From the NCBI RefSeq assembly GCF_003075415.1, contig NZ_QDAH01000025.1, positions 1 through 64,000 on the forward strand: a stretch of DNA of 64,000 bases, read 5' to 3'. Positions 1 to 8,904 of the stretch are shown here, piece after piece (position 1 is the first letter of the stretch; every line of letters starts with the position of its first letter). The notes under the pieces are model-generated. The model did no database searches. It was given only the letters and a program-made list of their open reading frames with translations, and had not been told where the DNA came from. The translations under genes and the position numbers were made by a program. Source of the stretch: Microvirga sp. KLBC 81. GTDB lineage: Bacteria; Pseudomonadota; Alphaproteobacteria; Rhizobiales; Beijerinckiaceae.

Positions 1-1071
1 CCGGTCGGCGTGGTCGGCCTCATCACCCCCTGGAACTTCCCGATCGCCATTCCGGCCTGGAAGATCGCCCCGGCGCTGGCCTATGGCAACACGGTCGTGT
101 TCAAGCCGGCTGAGCTCGTGCCCGGTTCCGCGCATGCCCTGTCCGAGATCATTGTTCGCGCCGGCGTGCCCGCGGGCGTGTTCAACCTGGTGATGGGCAA
201 GGGCTCGGTGGTCGGCGAGGCGATGCTGCAGAGCTCGAAGGTCTCGGCCATCTCGTTCACCGGGTCGGTGCCGACCGGGCGCCGGATCGCTCAGACCTGC
301 GTCACGGTTGATCCGATGAAGAAGGTCCAGCTCGAGATGGGCGGCAAGAACCCGATGGTGGTGCTCGACGACGCCGACCTAAAGGTGGCGGTGGAATGCG
401 CCATCAACAGCGCGTTCTTCTCCACCGGCCAGCGATGCACGGCCTCCTCACGCCTGATCGTGACGGAGGGCATCCACGACCGCTTCGTGGCCGCCATGCA
501 GGAGCGGATGCAGGGGCTCGTGATCGACGATGCCCTCAAGAGCGGCACGCAGATCGGCCCGGTGGTGGACCAGAGCCAGCTCGACCAGGATCTCCAGTAT
601 ATCAAGATCGGCCAGGAGGAAGGCGCCCGGCTCGTGGCGGGTGGTGAACTTCTCAAGCGCGATGCGCCCGGCTTCTACCTGTCGCCGGCCCTGTTCACGG
701 AGGTGGACAACACGATGCGGGTGGCACGCGAGGAGATCTTCGGACCCGTGGCCACCGTCATTCGGGCCAAGGACTATGACGAGGCGCTCGAGCTGGCCAA
801 CGACACGCCGTTCGGCCTGTCGTCGGGCATCTGCACCACCAGCCTGAAACATGCCGGCCACTTCAAGCGCCATGCGGAAGCCGGCATGGTGATGGTGAAC
901 CTGCCCACCGCCGGCGTGGATTACCACGTGCCGTTCGGCGGCCGCAAAGGTTCGTCCTACGGCCCGCGCGAGCAGGGCCGTTATGCCCAGGAGTTCTACA
1001 CCATGGTGAAGACGGCCTACGTCTTCGACGGTAACGGACCCTACGTGCCGAAGACGAAGGGCAGCGAGTAA
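1..1071 (+). CDS. Aldehyde dehydrogenase, alpha-ketoglutarate-semialdehyde type (5' end outside window)
   Basis: This is the C-terminal 356 codons of an NAD(P)-dependent aldehyde dehydrogenase. The reading frame is open from base 1, so the true start lies upstream. Visible family marks are the cofactor-fold segment TPWNFP near the start, the general-base segment LEMGGKNP (about residue 113) and the catalytic cysteine in GQRCTAS (about residue 146). The C-terminal block VPFGGRKGSSYGPREQG resembles alpha-ketoglutarate-semialdehyde (2,5-dioxopentanoate) dehydrogenases, which end the non-phosphorylating oxidation of pentonates and aldarates by making 2-oxoglutarate. That substrate is an inference supported by the downstream sugar-acid genes. 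The SDR gene follows after 85 bp on the same strand. Family assignment is firm; the exact substrate is not. Confidence 0.9.
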   Translation, partial: PVGVVGLITPWNFPIAIPAWKIAPALAYGNTVVFKPAELVPGSAHALSEIIVRAGVPAGVFNLVMGKGSVVGEAMLQSSKVSAISFTGSVPTGRRIAQTCVTVDPMKKVQLEMGGKNPMVVLDDADLKVAVECAINSAFFSTGQRCTASSRLIVTEGIHDRFVAAMQERMQGLVIDDALKSGTQIGPVVDQSQLDQDLQYIKIGQEEGARLVAGGELLKRDAPGFYLSPALFTEVDNTMRVAREEIFGPVATVIRAKDYDEALELANDTPFGLSSGICTTSLKHAGHFKRHAEAGMVMVNLPTAGVDYHVPFGGRKGSSYGPREQGRYAQEFYTMVKTAYVFDGNGPYVPKTKGSE

Positions 1072-1156
1072 ATTCTCGCCCAAGACCCTGGTATCGGGGC
1101 GTTGCAGGGCTCGTGCCCTGCAACGCCAAGACTGTCTCAGACGAAACGAGAGTTCC

Positions 1157-1909
1157 ATGACCCAGACGATTTACGGCTCCTTGAAAGGTAAGACGATCCT
1201 CATCACCGGCGGTGCCAGCGGCATCGGCGAGAGCATCGCTCGGTCCTTCCATGCTCAGGGCAGCAAGGTCGCTATCCTTGACTACAATGCCGAGGCCGGC
1301 GAGGCACTGGCGAAGGAACTCGGCGAGCGGGCGCATTTCGAGCATAACGACGTGCGCGACATCCCGGCTCTTCAGGCGGCCATCCGACGCGCCAGCGAAA
1401 GGCTCGGGCCTATCGCCATCCTCGTCAACAATGCTGCGCGCGATGATCGTCACACCATCGATCAGGTCACACCAGAATACTGGCGCGAGCGCTTCGCCAC
1501 CAACCTCGACCATCAGTTCTTCGCAGCTCAGGCCGTGCTGCCGGATATGGAAAAGGCGGGCGGCGGCTCGATCATCAACATGGGTTCGACCAGTTACATG
1601 GTGAGCGACGATTCCTTCGCGGCCTACAAGACCGCCAAATCTGCCGTGGTCGGCCTTACGCGCGCCTTGGCCCGCGAGCTGGGCCCCAAGAACATCCGCG
1701 TGAACTGCATCGTACCGGGCTGGATTATGACCCAGCGCCAGATTGATCTCTGGCTCACCCCTGAAGGCGAAAAGGAGCTGCTGAAGCGCCAGTGTGTGAA
1801 GCGCAAGCTCGTGCCGCAGGATATCGCCAACTTCGCCCTGTTCCTCGGCTCGGATGATTCTAGTGCCATGTCGGCCCAGACCTACCTGGTCGACGGCGGC
1901 TGGGTCTAG
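1157..1909 (+). CDS. SDR-family NAD(P)-dependent oxidoreductase (probable sugar dehydrogenase)
   Basis: This 250-residue protein has the full length of a classical short-chain dehydrogenase. The cofactor motif TGGASGIG is near residue 20, NNA near 92, a serine in NMGSTS near 143, and the catalytic pair Y156/K160 sits in AAYKTAKSA. The C-terminus ends YLVDGGWV, typical of the family. It probably oxidises a sugar or sugar-acid hydroxyl in the cytoplasm. Members next to semialdehyde dehydrogenases often act on arabinose, xylose, galactose or rhamnose, but the sequence alone does not fix the substrate. The start ATG follows the aldehyde dehydrogenase by 85 bp with a modest purine stretch upstream. 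Its stop codon TAG lies inside the left end of a palindromic repeat. Confidence 0.9.
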   Translation: MTQTIYGSLKGKTILITGGASGIGESIARSFHAQGSKVAILDYNAEAGEALAKELGERAHFEHNDVRDIPALQAAIRRASERLGPIAILVNNAARDDRHTIDQVTPEYWRERFATNLDHQFFAAQAVLPDMEKAGGGSIINMGSTSYMVSDDSFAAYKTAKSAVVGLTRALARELGPKNIRVNCIVPGWIMTQRQIDLWLTPEGEKELLKRQCVKRKLVPQDIANFALFLGSDDSSAMSAQTYLVDGGWV

Positions 1910-2003
1910 AGCACTTTTGGGTGAAGTGGCTCCGGTTCACCGTCGAGAAAGGCGGCCCAGCCAAAAAGAGAGCCGATTCCAGGCTAATGGAATCAGCTCT
2001 AGG
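1905..2003. repeat. Intergenic palindromic repeat ending in a hairpin
   Basis: This element of about 99 bp is bounded by TCTAGAGC on the left and GCTCTAGGA on the right, an inverted pair. The right half folds into a hairpin at 1969-2000, pairing AGAGC-GATTCC with GGAATC-GCTCT around a short loop with one mismatch. The left half (agcacttttgggtgaagtgg) resembles short repeats I remember from Rhizobiales intergenic DNA. It starts inside the SDR stop codon and could also act as a terminator between the rightward SDR gene and the leftward DUF2189 gene. Confidence 0.5.
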
Positions 2004-2078
2004 ACGGGAAACTCTATTGTCTTTATCAAAAGGGCCGGCATCATGTGTCGGCCTTCGTCGTGAAGGTCGTCTGTCCCT

Positions 2079-2867
2079 CTAAGCGACAAGCTTCCGATAG
2101 AGATGCCAAGTCGTGTAGCCGAGAACCGGCAGCACCACGAGCATGCCGAGGAACATCGGGAGTGCGGCAATGAACAGCAATACCGCGACGCACAATGCCC
2201 ATCCCAGCATCGGGACCGGATTGCTGACGACCGAACGGAAGCTCGTGATCATGGCGGTGATGAAATCTACCTCACGATCCAGGAGGAGCGGGAAGGAGAC
2301 GACGGTGATCGAAAAAGTGACGGTCGCCAGGACAGCACCGATCACATGGCCGACTGCCAGGAAGGCCAGGCCCTCCGGTGTCGAGAAGAAGACACCAGGA
2401 AACGATGATCCCGCGGGCAGGCCATGGAGGCCGAAGAACAGGGCAATCAGCAGGCGGACCTGATACATCCAGATGATGAAGATGAAGACCGTGACAAAGG
2501 CCATCCAGGAGATTTCTTTGCCTCCTTGGGTCAAAATGGCGCTGAAGACAGCGCGCCAACTCGGCTTCTCCCCGCGTTCCCGGAACCGGCTGACCTCGTA
2601 AAGGCCTACCGCAACGAAGGGACCGATCAGCGCGAAGCCGGCCGCAAGGGGATAGACCAGGTAAATAAGGTCCCAGAGGAGGGCGCATCCGAGGATGACC
2701 AAGCCTCCCGCAGTGTAAATCGCCCCGAAGAACAAGCCGAACGTCGGATAGGCTTGGAAGTCCCGAAGCCCTGCCGCGAGCGCATCGACCAGATCGTTGA
2801 AGCCGATGTGCCGAATGACCGGCTCCTGAGGCCGGCCTGATGTCACAGTCTGCTTATTCTCTGCCAT
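2079..2867 (-). CDS. DUF2189 domain-containing membrane protein
   Basis: This 262-residue protein has a short polar N-terminus, then the conserved opening (RHIGFNDLVDALAAGLRDF) that I recognise as the DUF2189 family. Several hydrophobic membrane segments follow: about residues 42-75, 80-100, 120-145, 165-190 and a C-terminal pair near 215-255. The family has no defined function and its members are inner-membrane proteins. The start is well supported by GGGAGGGAT a few bases before the ATG. It stands alone, leftward, between the sugar-dehydrogenase gene and the quinone-oxidoreductase-like gene, with no visible functional link to either. Confidence 0.85.
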   Translation of the reverse strand: MAENKQTVTSGRPQEPVIRHIGFNDLVDALAAGLRDFQAYPTFGLFFGAIYTAGGLVILGCALLWDLIYLVYPLAAGFALIGPFVAVGLYEVSRFRERGEKPSWRAVFSAILTQGGKEISWMAFVTVFIFIIWMYQVRLLIALFFGLHGLPAGSSFPGVFFSTPEGLAFLAVGHVIGAVLATVTFSITVVSFPLLLDREVDFITAMITSFRSVVSNPVPMLGWALCVAVLLFIAALPMFLGMLVVLPVLGYTTWHLYRKLVA

Positions 2868-3011
2868 TGATCCCTCCCATGATCCGTTCCGGATTTTTAT
2901 TGGTTAGGGATAGATTGGCTCCGAACGAGAAGTGGAGCAAGCGCGCCAATGCGTTGACCAGATGGCGGGAGAATCGCCCGAATTTGAGCCGAGGATGTTC
3001 CCGTTAAATTT

Positions 3012-3962
3012 TCATCGTTCGACTTGAAGGATGATCTTTCCCCGCCCGTGCCCTGAGTCCAGTCGCTCATGAGCCTTTGCAACATCCTCGAGCGGAAGCA
3101 CGGTATCTACAACGACCTTTGCCTGCCGGCGCTCGAACAGCGGCGTCATTTCACGCAACCTTGCGCCCTCTCGTGTCAGGAAGGTACCGAACAGCGTTTG
3201 GTTCTTGGTGTAGAGGGCGCTCAGGTCACCGTCGGGTGGAAGGATCGTAGCGATCCGGCCGAACGGTCGTGTCACCAGGGTGCTCATGGAGACATTGCCG
3301 CCAGCTGTGTCGAACGACGCATCGACGCCGCGGCTGGCGGTTCCACGCATGATCTGATCGGCCACATCGGCATCGTGGTAATCAATCGCCAAATCGGCCC
3401 CAAGCTCGTGCAGGGCAGGGTGATTAGCCTTGCTGGCCGTTGCGACGACCCGCGCCCCTGCGGCTTTGGCGAACTGGATGGCGAAGGAGCCAACACCTCC
3501 GGCGCCCCCGTGGATGAGCACAGTCTCGCCGGGCCTGACGTTCAGGCGCCGAACGATGGCCTCCCAGGCCGTGCCTCCCGCCAACGGAATCCCCGCAGCT
3601 TCGACATGGCTAAGGTTAGCAGGCTTGTGTGCGACGATTCTGGCAGAAGCGACCGTGTATTCGGCATAGCTCCCGTGGGGATTGCCGAAGATCTCAGGCG
3701 TGTAGAACACTTCGTCACCGACTCGGAACCCGGTGACACCGGGTCCGACTTCCTCGATGACGCCTGAGACATCGTAGCCGAGCACGGCCGGGAAGGGGAT
3801 TTGAGCCCAGGAGCCCGCCTGTCGAATCTTCGCGTCAACAGGATTGGTGCCGGAGGCGACCACCCGCACGACGACCTCTCCCGGACCTGGAGCCGGGCGC
3901 TCCCGTTCCTGCAACTTGAATACGTCAGGACCGCCGAACTGGGTGATCACCATCGCGCGCAT
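3012..3962 (-). CDS. Zinc-independent medium-chain dehydrogenase/reductase (quinone oxidoreductase-like)
   Basis: This 316-residue protein has an MDR-type N-terminal catalytic domain (GES-like fold, with GYDVSGVIEEVG near residue 60) and an NADP-binding Rossmann domain with GGAGGVGSFAIQFA near residue 152. The four structural zinc cysteines of alcohol dehydrogenases are absent, so it belongs with NADPH quinone oxidoreductase and enone-reductase-like enzymes. It probably reduces quinones or electrophilic alkenals in the cytoplasm. GAGGAAAG precedes the ATG at good spacing. It lies 61 bp after the FAD-linked dehydrogenase on the same strand and could be co-transcribed with it. The substrate is unknown. 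Confidence 0.88.
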   Translation of the reverse strand: MRAMVITQFGGPDVFKLQERERPAPGPGEVVVRVVASGTNPVDAKIRQAGSWAQIPFPAVLGYDVSGVIEEVGPGVTGFRVGDEVFYTPEIFGNPHGSYAEYTVASARIVAHKPANLSHVEAAGIPLAGGTAWEAIVRRLNVRPGETVLIHGGAGGVGSFAIQFAKAAGARVVATASKANHPALHELGADLAIDYHDADVADQIMRGTASRGVDASFDTAGGNVSMSTLVTRPFGRIATILPPDGDLSALYTKNQTLFGTFLTREGARLREMTPLFERRQAKVVVDTVLPLEDVAKAHERLDSGHGRGKIILQVER

Positions 3963-4023
3963 GCTGCTTTCCTCTGCGTGTCAGATGCTTTGAGGTCTCT
4001 GTTGGTTGTACGGGTGGTGTTAC

Positions 4024-5400
4024 TCAGAGCACCCGTCCCGGGTTGAGGATCCCTTCCGGATCGAGGATCTGCTTCATCTTGGCCATCAAGGCGAGCTCAG
4101 GCTCGGTTCGGCTTCGATTGAGATAGGGCCGCTTGATGCGTCCAATGCCGTGCTCGGCCGAGATCGAGCCGCCAAGTCTGGAGACCATGTCGTAGACGAG
4201 GTTCTGGACGCCTTCCTTGGTATCGCTCGTCATGTCCTTGATGGCTACGTTGATGTGGATGTTGCTGTCGGCCACATGACCGAACACGACCCAGACCGCA
4301 TCCGGATATTGGCGGGGCATCTCTTGGCGCAGATGTTCCACGGCCTCTGTCATGCGATCGAGAGGCACGCTGACGTCGAAGCGAATTTCCTCCGGCAGAA
4401 AGCGCCCATACTCGTAAGGCGTTTCACGATAGGCCCAGAAGCGGTTGCGGTCGGCCCGCGATTGGGCGACGACAGCATCCTTGATAAGGTCCTGCTCGTA
4501 GAAATCGCTCAAAAGCGTGGAGAAGGCTTCGCTTCCTGCGGGCTCTTCGCCCATATCGGCTTCGATCAGAAGCGTCAGGTCATGGTCTTCTTCGAAAGCT
4601 GGCGACAGGCCGCAGATCTGTGTCGCGACCATCATGAATTCCCGCCACATGGCCTCGAAGACGAGCAGGCGTCCCGGATAGGATTGCTGGAACCTGCGCA
4701 ATACCGCGAGGGCATCATCGAAGCTGCTGACGGCGCACAGGGCCGTTTGCACGCCTTGTGGCTTCGGATGAAGGCCGATCACGACCCGGGTGATAACGCC
4801 CAAGGTTCCCTCGCTGCCGATGAAGAGCTGCGTCCAATCGTATCCGGCATTGTTCTTCAGCATCTTGTTGAGCGAGCGGACGACGGTGCCATCCGCGAGC
4901 ACCGCTTCCAAGCCGAGCGTGTTGCGTCGGGCCATGCCGTAGCGCAGCACTTGGTTGCCGCCCGCATTCGTGGCAATGTTGCCACCAATGGTACAGCTGC
5001 CGCGCGCGCCGAGATCAATGCCACAGAGAAAGCCCGCATCCTCGGCAGCCTGCTGCACAACGGCGAGAGGGGTGCCTGCAAGAGCCGTGAGTGTGGCGCT
5101 GGCCGGGTCGATCTCCTCGATGCCGGTCATGCGCTCGAGAGACAACGCAATTTCACCGCTTTGGGGATGAGCGCCGCCTGCAAGGCCAGTCAATCCGCCT
5201 TGGGTAACCACCGGCTGGCGGTGTTCATGGCAGATCCGTAGTGCTGTCGCGACATCTTCCGTGGTCTGGGGAAGAATCAAGGCCTGCGGGGCAACGGGCT
5301 GCAAACCGCTCGCATCGGCATGGTTGCGGGCAGGGATGTCGGCCCCAAGACGAACCTGGGGTCCGAGGGCGGCGACGAGGGCTTCAATTACATTGCTCAT
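4024..5400 (-). CDS. FAD-binding oxidoreductase, D-lactate/D-2-hydroxyacid dehydrogenase family
   Basis: This protein of about 458 residues has an N-terminal FAD-binding domain of the vanillyl-alcohol-oxidase fold (QGGLTGLAGGA near residue 75; GSCTIGGNIATNAGG near 140) and a C-terminal FAD-oxidase domain (FGHVADSNIHINV; SAEHGIGRIK; ending ILNPGRVL). The family oxidises D-2-hydroxyacids such as D-lactate or D-2-hydroxyglutarate to 2-oxoacids and passes electrons to a membrane or flavoprotein acceptor. I chose ATG at 5400. An in-frame GTG at 5409 would add three residues, and neither start has a clear ribosome site. It sits in a leftward row with the enolase-superfamily gene 48 bp upstream, fitting a role in sugar-acid breakdown. 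Confidence 0.9.
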   Translation of the reverse strand: MSNVIEALVAALGPQVRLGADIPARNHADASGLQPVAPQALILPQTTEDVATALRICHEHRQPVVTQGGLTGLAGGAHPQSGEIALSLERMTGIEEIDPASATLTALAGTPLAVVQQAAEDAGFLCGIDLGARGSCTIGGNIATNAGGNQVLRYGMARRNTLGLEAVLADGTVVRSLNKMLKNNAGYDWTQLFIGSEGTLGVITRVVIGLHPKPQGVQTALCAVSSFDDALAVLRRFQQSYPGRLLVFEAMWREFMMVATQICGLSPAFEEDHDLTLLIEADMGEEPAGSEAFSTLLSDFYEQDLIKDAVVAQSRADRNRFWAYRETPYEYGRFLPEEIRFDVSVPLDRMTEAVEHLRQEMPRQYPDAVWVVFGHVADSNIHINVAIKDMTSDTKEGVQNLVYDMVSRLGGSISAEHGIGRIKRPYLNRSRTEPELALMAKMKQILDPEGILNPGRVL

Positions 5401-5448
5401 TGAATTCACACTTTGAAACTATGGAGCGTGCATTCGGGCCGGGCACGA

Positions 5449-6648
5449 TCAGGAAGCGTCCGTCATGCGCACGATGGCATCCGGCCGTTTCCAGAGATCC
5501 GGCAGTAATTCAAGCCCGAGACCCGGCTTCATGTTCACTGTCACTTCTCCGTTGGAGACTGTCGGCAGCTCCGTCACGAGTTCGGTATACCAGCCTGTAT
5601 AGAACGCGCGGACACTTTCCTGGATCAGCGCGTTGCGGGCATGAAGCGAGAAATGGCAGGAGGCAGCATAGACGACCGGGCCTGTGCAATCGTGAGGGGC
5701 CACCGGGACATGCCAGGCTTCCGCCAAGGCTGCGATCTTGCGGGCTTCCGTGAGACCGCCGCACCAAGACAGGTCGAGCATGGCTACGCCGGCAACTCCG
5801 GTCTCAAGGTACTCCCGGAAGGCATGTGTATAGGACAAAGTCTCCGAGGCGCAGACCCAGGCTTTCGAGTGCTGCGCGTACTCCTTCAGGTCACCGATAT
5901 TGTCGAGGCGGAAAGGATCCTCGTGCCAATAGGTGTTGAACTCCGCAAGAGCTCCGGCCAGTTTCTTGGCCATCGGTAGGCTCCACAGGGAGTGGAACTC
6001 CACCATGATGTCCATCTTGTCGCCGACGGCCTTGCGGATCTTGGCAAAGGGTTCAAGCGCGGTTCGTAGCTCGTCAGGTGAAATGTCATAGCCCTGACTG
6101 CGCTCCGCGGCGACGTCGAAGGGCCAGATCTTCATCCCGGTGATGCCCTGCTCCAGCAGCGAGTGAGCCAAGTCGTCGGCATGATGCAAAAAGGCTTCAA
6201 GATCCTCGTAGTCTCCCTCTGCCTGTCCAATGCCCCAGTTCGCCACTTTCTGAGCGCGGCTGTCGCGAATGTATCGGTAGCCGGCGCAGGTGTTATACAC
6301 CCGGATCCTGTCGCGCGAGCGGCCGCCGAGCATGTCGCAGATGGGCTTGCCGTGCGCCTTGCCGAAGATGTCCCACAGGGCGATGTCGATGGCCGAGTTG
6401 CCGCGGGTTTCCACGCCCGCCGAGCGCCAGCCGAGATAGTTTTGAAGATCGCGGTTGATGCCTTCGATCTGGAGCGGATCGCGGCCGATCAGCTTCGCCG
6501 CGACGGTTTCGTGGATATAGGCTTCCACCGCCGCAGCCCCCATGAAGGTTTCTCCGAGGCCGATAAGTCCTTCATCCGTGTGGAGGCGAATCCAGACAAT
6601 GTTCGCGAACTCCTGGAGCCGAATGGTTTCGACGCGGGTGATCGTCAT
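5449..6648 (-). CDS. Mandelate racemase/muconate lactonizing enzyme family protein (probable sugar-acid dehydratase)
   Basis: This 399-residue enolase-superfamily enzyme has the N-terminal capping domain and a TIM-barrel with the three metal-binding acids in VEFHSLW, WHEDPF and CASETLS. The barrel lysine lies in MKIWPFD, and a candidate catalytic His-Asp pair lies in APHDCTGP near residue 320. These enzymes abstract a proton alpha to a carboxylate; those in sugar-acid clusters are usually dehydratases giving 2-keto-3-deoxy acids. It is the first gene of a leftward set and is divergent from the TRAP transporter across a 397-bp control region, a usual arrangement for a shared inducer. The exact aldonate or aldarate is not readable from the sequence. 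Confidence 0.88.
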   Translation of the reverse strand: MTITRVETIRLQEFANIVWIRLHTDEGLIGLGETFMGAAAVEAYIHETVAAKLIGRDPLQIEGINRDLQNYLGWRSAGVETRGNSAIDIALWDIFGKAHGKPICDMLGGRSRDRIRVYNTCAGYRYIRDSRAQKVANWGIGQAEGDYEDLEAFLHHADDLAHSLLEQGITGMKIWPFDVAAERSQGYDISPDELRTALEPFAKIRKAVGDKMDIMVEFHSLWSLPMAKKLAGALAEFNTYWHEDPFRLDNIGDLKEYAQHSKAWVCASETLSYTHAFREYLETGVAGVAMLDLSWCGGLTEARKIAALAEAWHVPVAPHDCTGPVVYAASCHFSLHARNALIQESVRAFYTGWYTELVTELPTVSNGEVTVNMKPGLGLELLPDLWKRPDAIVRMTDAS

Positions 6649-6713
6649 TGGATCCTCTTATGTCTAATTCTAGACCACGGTGGCGAGCAGAAGAGATTGG
6701 CTGCTCACTTGTT

Positions 6714-6730
6714 GTGCAATCCATATGCAC
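6714..6730. promoter_or_regulatory. Candidate operator: inverted repeat GTGCA-N7-TGCAC
   Basis: A perfect 5-bp inverted repeat with a 7-bp spacer lies in the control region between the leftward enolase-superfamily gene (start 6648) and the rightward TRAP genes. Size and symmetry suit a dimeric GntR- or LacI-type repressor, but no regulator gene lies in the visible cluster. The rest of the 6649-7045 region holds no convincing gene. Confidence 0.35.
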
Positions 6731-6907
6731 GTGACCTCCATGATATCCACCGACGCGAAGAATGCAGGCAGGTAGCCATAAGTATAGTATGAAACAAAGA
6801 AACATCTCGTGTGGCTCTCATGGCGGCTGTGCCATACTAGGCAAGGGGATTGCAAAGAGGAGAGGGTGAAACCTTCTGTGGAAGCCTTATCCTGGAGATC
6901 CTTGCGT

Positions 6908-6937
6908 AAGATGCGCTCATCTGCTCAAGATGCGCTC
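6908..6937. promoter_or_regulatory. Tandem 11-bp direct repeat upstream of the TRAP operon
   Basis: AAGATGCGCTC occurs at 6908-6918 and again at 6927-6937, a 19-bp period (roughly two helical turns), about 110 bp upstream of the TRAP small-permease start. Repeats on one helix face are typical of activator or cooperative repressor sites. Binding is inferred; only the repeat itself is seen. Confidence 0.35.
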
Positions 6938-7045
6938 TCAGACGGATGCTTGAGCACGGGAACATCTTCGCCGGCGGACTGACTTGAATAATCACCCCTG
7001 GCGAACAGAATAATAGCGAACCGGCAAAGCAGGTTGGGAGGAAAT

Positions 7046-7588
7046 GTGAACAGGGTCGGGGCCTTCTTCTTCAAGGGCTTGGAAGGAATCATGGTCCTTC
7101 TGTTAGCCAGCATGGTTGTCATGGTCTTTGGCAACGTCGTGCTGCGTTATCTCTTTGATACGGGCATCGACATTTCCGAAGAGCTGTCGCGCTTCTTCTT
7201 TGTCTGGTTGACCTTCATCGGCGCCGTGGTCGTTGGACGCGAGAACGCGCATCTGGGTGTTGAGACCCTGGTGTCGAAGCTTGGCGATAATGGCCGCAAA
7301 GTCTGCATGGTCCTGTCCGATCTGTTCGTGATCCTATGTTGCGCCGTCTTCTTTTGGGGAACCTGGCTGCAGGCCGAGATCAACGCCTCGAACTATGCCC
7401 CCATTACCGAAATCTCCATGCTCTGGGTTTATGGCATCGGCTATTTCACGAGTCTCGGCTTAGGAGCGATGGCTCTGTTCAGAATTCTGCGCGTGCTCAC
7501 CGGACGTATCAGCGAGCATGAGCTCCGGGCGTTTGCCGGTGATTACAGTGATGATGAAGCGCATGCCCTGAGGGAGCGTCTCGAGTGA
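7046..7588 (+). CDS. TRAP transporter small permease (DctQ type)
   Basis: This protein of about 180 residues has four hydrophobic helices (roughly residues 13-35, 45-65, 85-105 and 125-150), as in DctQ subunits. It forms the small membrane subunit of a tripartite ATP-independent periplasmic transporter. A longer frame begins at TTG 7034, but the GTG at 7046 follows the ribosome site GGGAGGA at the right distance, so I chose that start. Its stop overlaps the GTG of the large permease by 4 nt, indicating translational coupling. The order Q-M-P and the flanking sugar-acid enzymes suggest uptake of an aldonate, uronate or similar acid. Confidence 0.88.
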   Translation: MNRVGAFFFKGLEGIMVLLLASMVVMVFGNVVLRYLFDTGIDISEELSRFFFVWLTFIGAVVVGRENAHLGVETLVSKLGDNGRKVCMVLSDLFVILCCAVFFWGTWLQAEINASNYAPITEISMLWVYGIGYFTSLGLGAMALFRILRVLTGRISEHELRAFAGDYSDDEAHALRERLE

Positions 7589-8868
7589 CGATCGTCGTTT
7601 TTCTCGTATCCCTGCTTGGGGCCATGGCACTCGGCATGCCGATCGCCTTCTCACTCATCGTCTGCGCGCTTGCTCTCATGCTTTGGCTCGGCAATTTCGA
7701 CAGCCAGATCGTGGCGCAGAACCTGATCATCGGCGCGGATAACTTCCAACTCCTCGCGGTTCCGTTCTTCCTGCTCGCCGGCGAGATTATGAATGTCGGC
7801 GGCTTGTCGAAGCGCATCGTCAATTTCGCGCTCGCGTGCCTGGGGCATATCCATGGTGGGCTTGGCTATGTCGCTATCGTCGCAGCGCTGATTCTCGCCG
7901 CCCTGTCAGGCTCGGCTGCCGCGGATACGGCGGCGCTCGCGGCCATCCTGATCCCGATGATGCGCAATGCTGGCTATGATATCCCGCGCTCTGCCGGCCT
8001 CATCGCCGCTGGCGGCATTATTGCACCCGTGATCCCGCCGTCCATCGGCTTCATCGTCTTTGGCGTTGCTGCCAACGTGTCGATTTCGCAGCTGTTCCTG
8101 GCGGGCGTCGCTCCCGGCGTGATGATGGGGCTTTCTCTCGTCGTCGCGTGGTGGATCGTCAGCCGGAAAGACAAATTGAAGACCACCCCTCGAACCACCA
8201 TGCGGGAGCGGGGAAAGGCCTTTGTCGATGGCTTTTTCGCTCTCCTCATGCCCGTGATGATCCTCGGCGGCATCAAGTGGGGTATTGTTACGCCGACGGA
8301 AGCAGCTGTGCTGGCGGCCGTCTACGCTCTCATCATAAGCATGTTCGTTTATCGCGAGCTGAAGCCGTCCATGCTCTATGGGATCTTCCTGACGGCCGCC
8401 AAAACAACGGCCGTGGTGATGTTCCTCGTAGCGGCGGCGCTGGTTTCTGCCTGGCTCATCACCCAGGCGAATATTCCGGCGGAGATCGGGAGCCTGATCC
8501 AGCCGCTCATGGGCAATAAGACCCTGCTCATGTTCGCGCTGATGTTCCTGGTGGTCATCGTGGGCACGGCGCTAGATTTCTCGCCGACGGTGCTGATCCT
8601 AACGCCGGTCCTGATGCCTATCGTCAAGCAGGCGGGCATCGACCCGGTCTATTTCGGCGTCCTGTTCATCATCAACAATGCAATCGGGCTGATCACGCCG
8701 CCGGTGGGCATCGTGCTCAACGTGGTGAGCGGAGTCGCCCGCGTCCCGATGGGAGCTGTGATCAAGGGGGTCAATCCTTTCCTGATCGCGCAGCTCATAG
8801 TGCTCGTCCTGCTCATCATCTTCCCAGACCTGGTGATGGTGCCCCTGTCATGGCTGCGGGGGCGGTGA
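7585..8868 (+). CDS. TRAP transporter large permease (DctM type)
   Basis: This 427-residue protein is almost wholly hydrophobic, with about twelve predicted membrane segments, and matches the length and motifs of DctM subunits: the opening that ends in LGMPIAFSL, the GLIAAGGIIAPVIPPSIGFI block near residue 143, and a late LITPPVGIVLNV block. It couples substrate import to a sodium or proton gradient in the inner membrane. It starts at a GTG inside the end of the small-permease gene and is followed after 36 bp by the binding protein, so the three genes form one operon. Confidence 0.93.
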   Translation: MTIVVFLVSLLGAMALGMPIAFSLIVCALALMLWLGNFDSQIVAQNLIIGADNFQLLAVPFFLLAGEIMNVGGLSKRIVNFALACLGHIHGGLGYVAIVAALILAALSGSAAADTAALAAILIPMMRNAGYDIPRSAGLIAAGGIIAPVIPPSIGFIVFGVAANVSISQLFLAGVAPGVMMGLSLVVAWWIVSRKDKLKTTPRTTMRERGKAFVDGFFALLMPVMILGGIKWGIVTPTEAAVLAAVYALIISMFVYRELKPSMLYGIFLTAAKTTAVVMFLVAAALVSAWLITQANIPAEIGSLIQPLMGNKTLLMFALMFLVVIVGTALDFSPTVLILTPVLMPIVKQAGIDPVYFGVLFIINNAIGLITPPVGIVLNVVSGVARVPMGAVIKGVNPFLIAQLIVLVLLIIFPDLVMVPLSWLRGR

Positions 8869-8904
8869 GCAGAAGGGAAAGAAGAACCGAGAGAGGAAAC
8901 TATC

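Noticed and set aside
4006..5241. A 411-codon plus-strand frame
   Set aside because: It is the antisense shadow of the FAD-linked dehydrogenase, which shows all family motifs in its own frame; the plus-strand translation has no recognisable domain.
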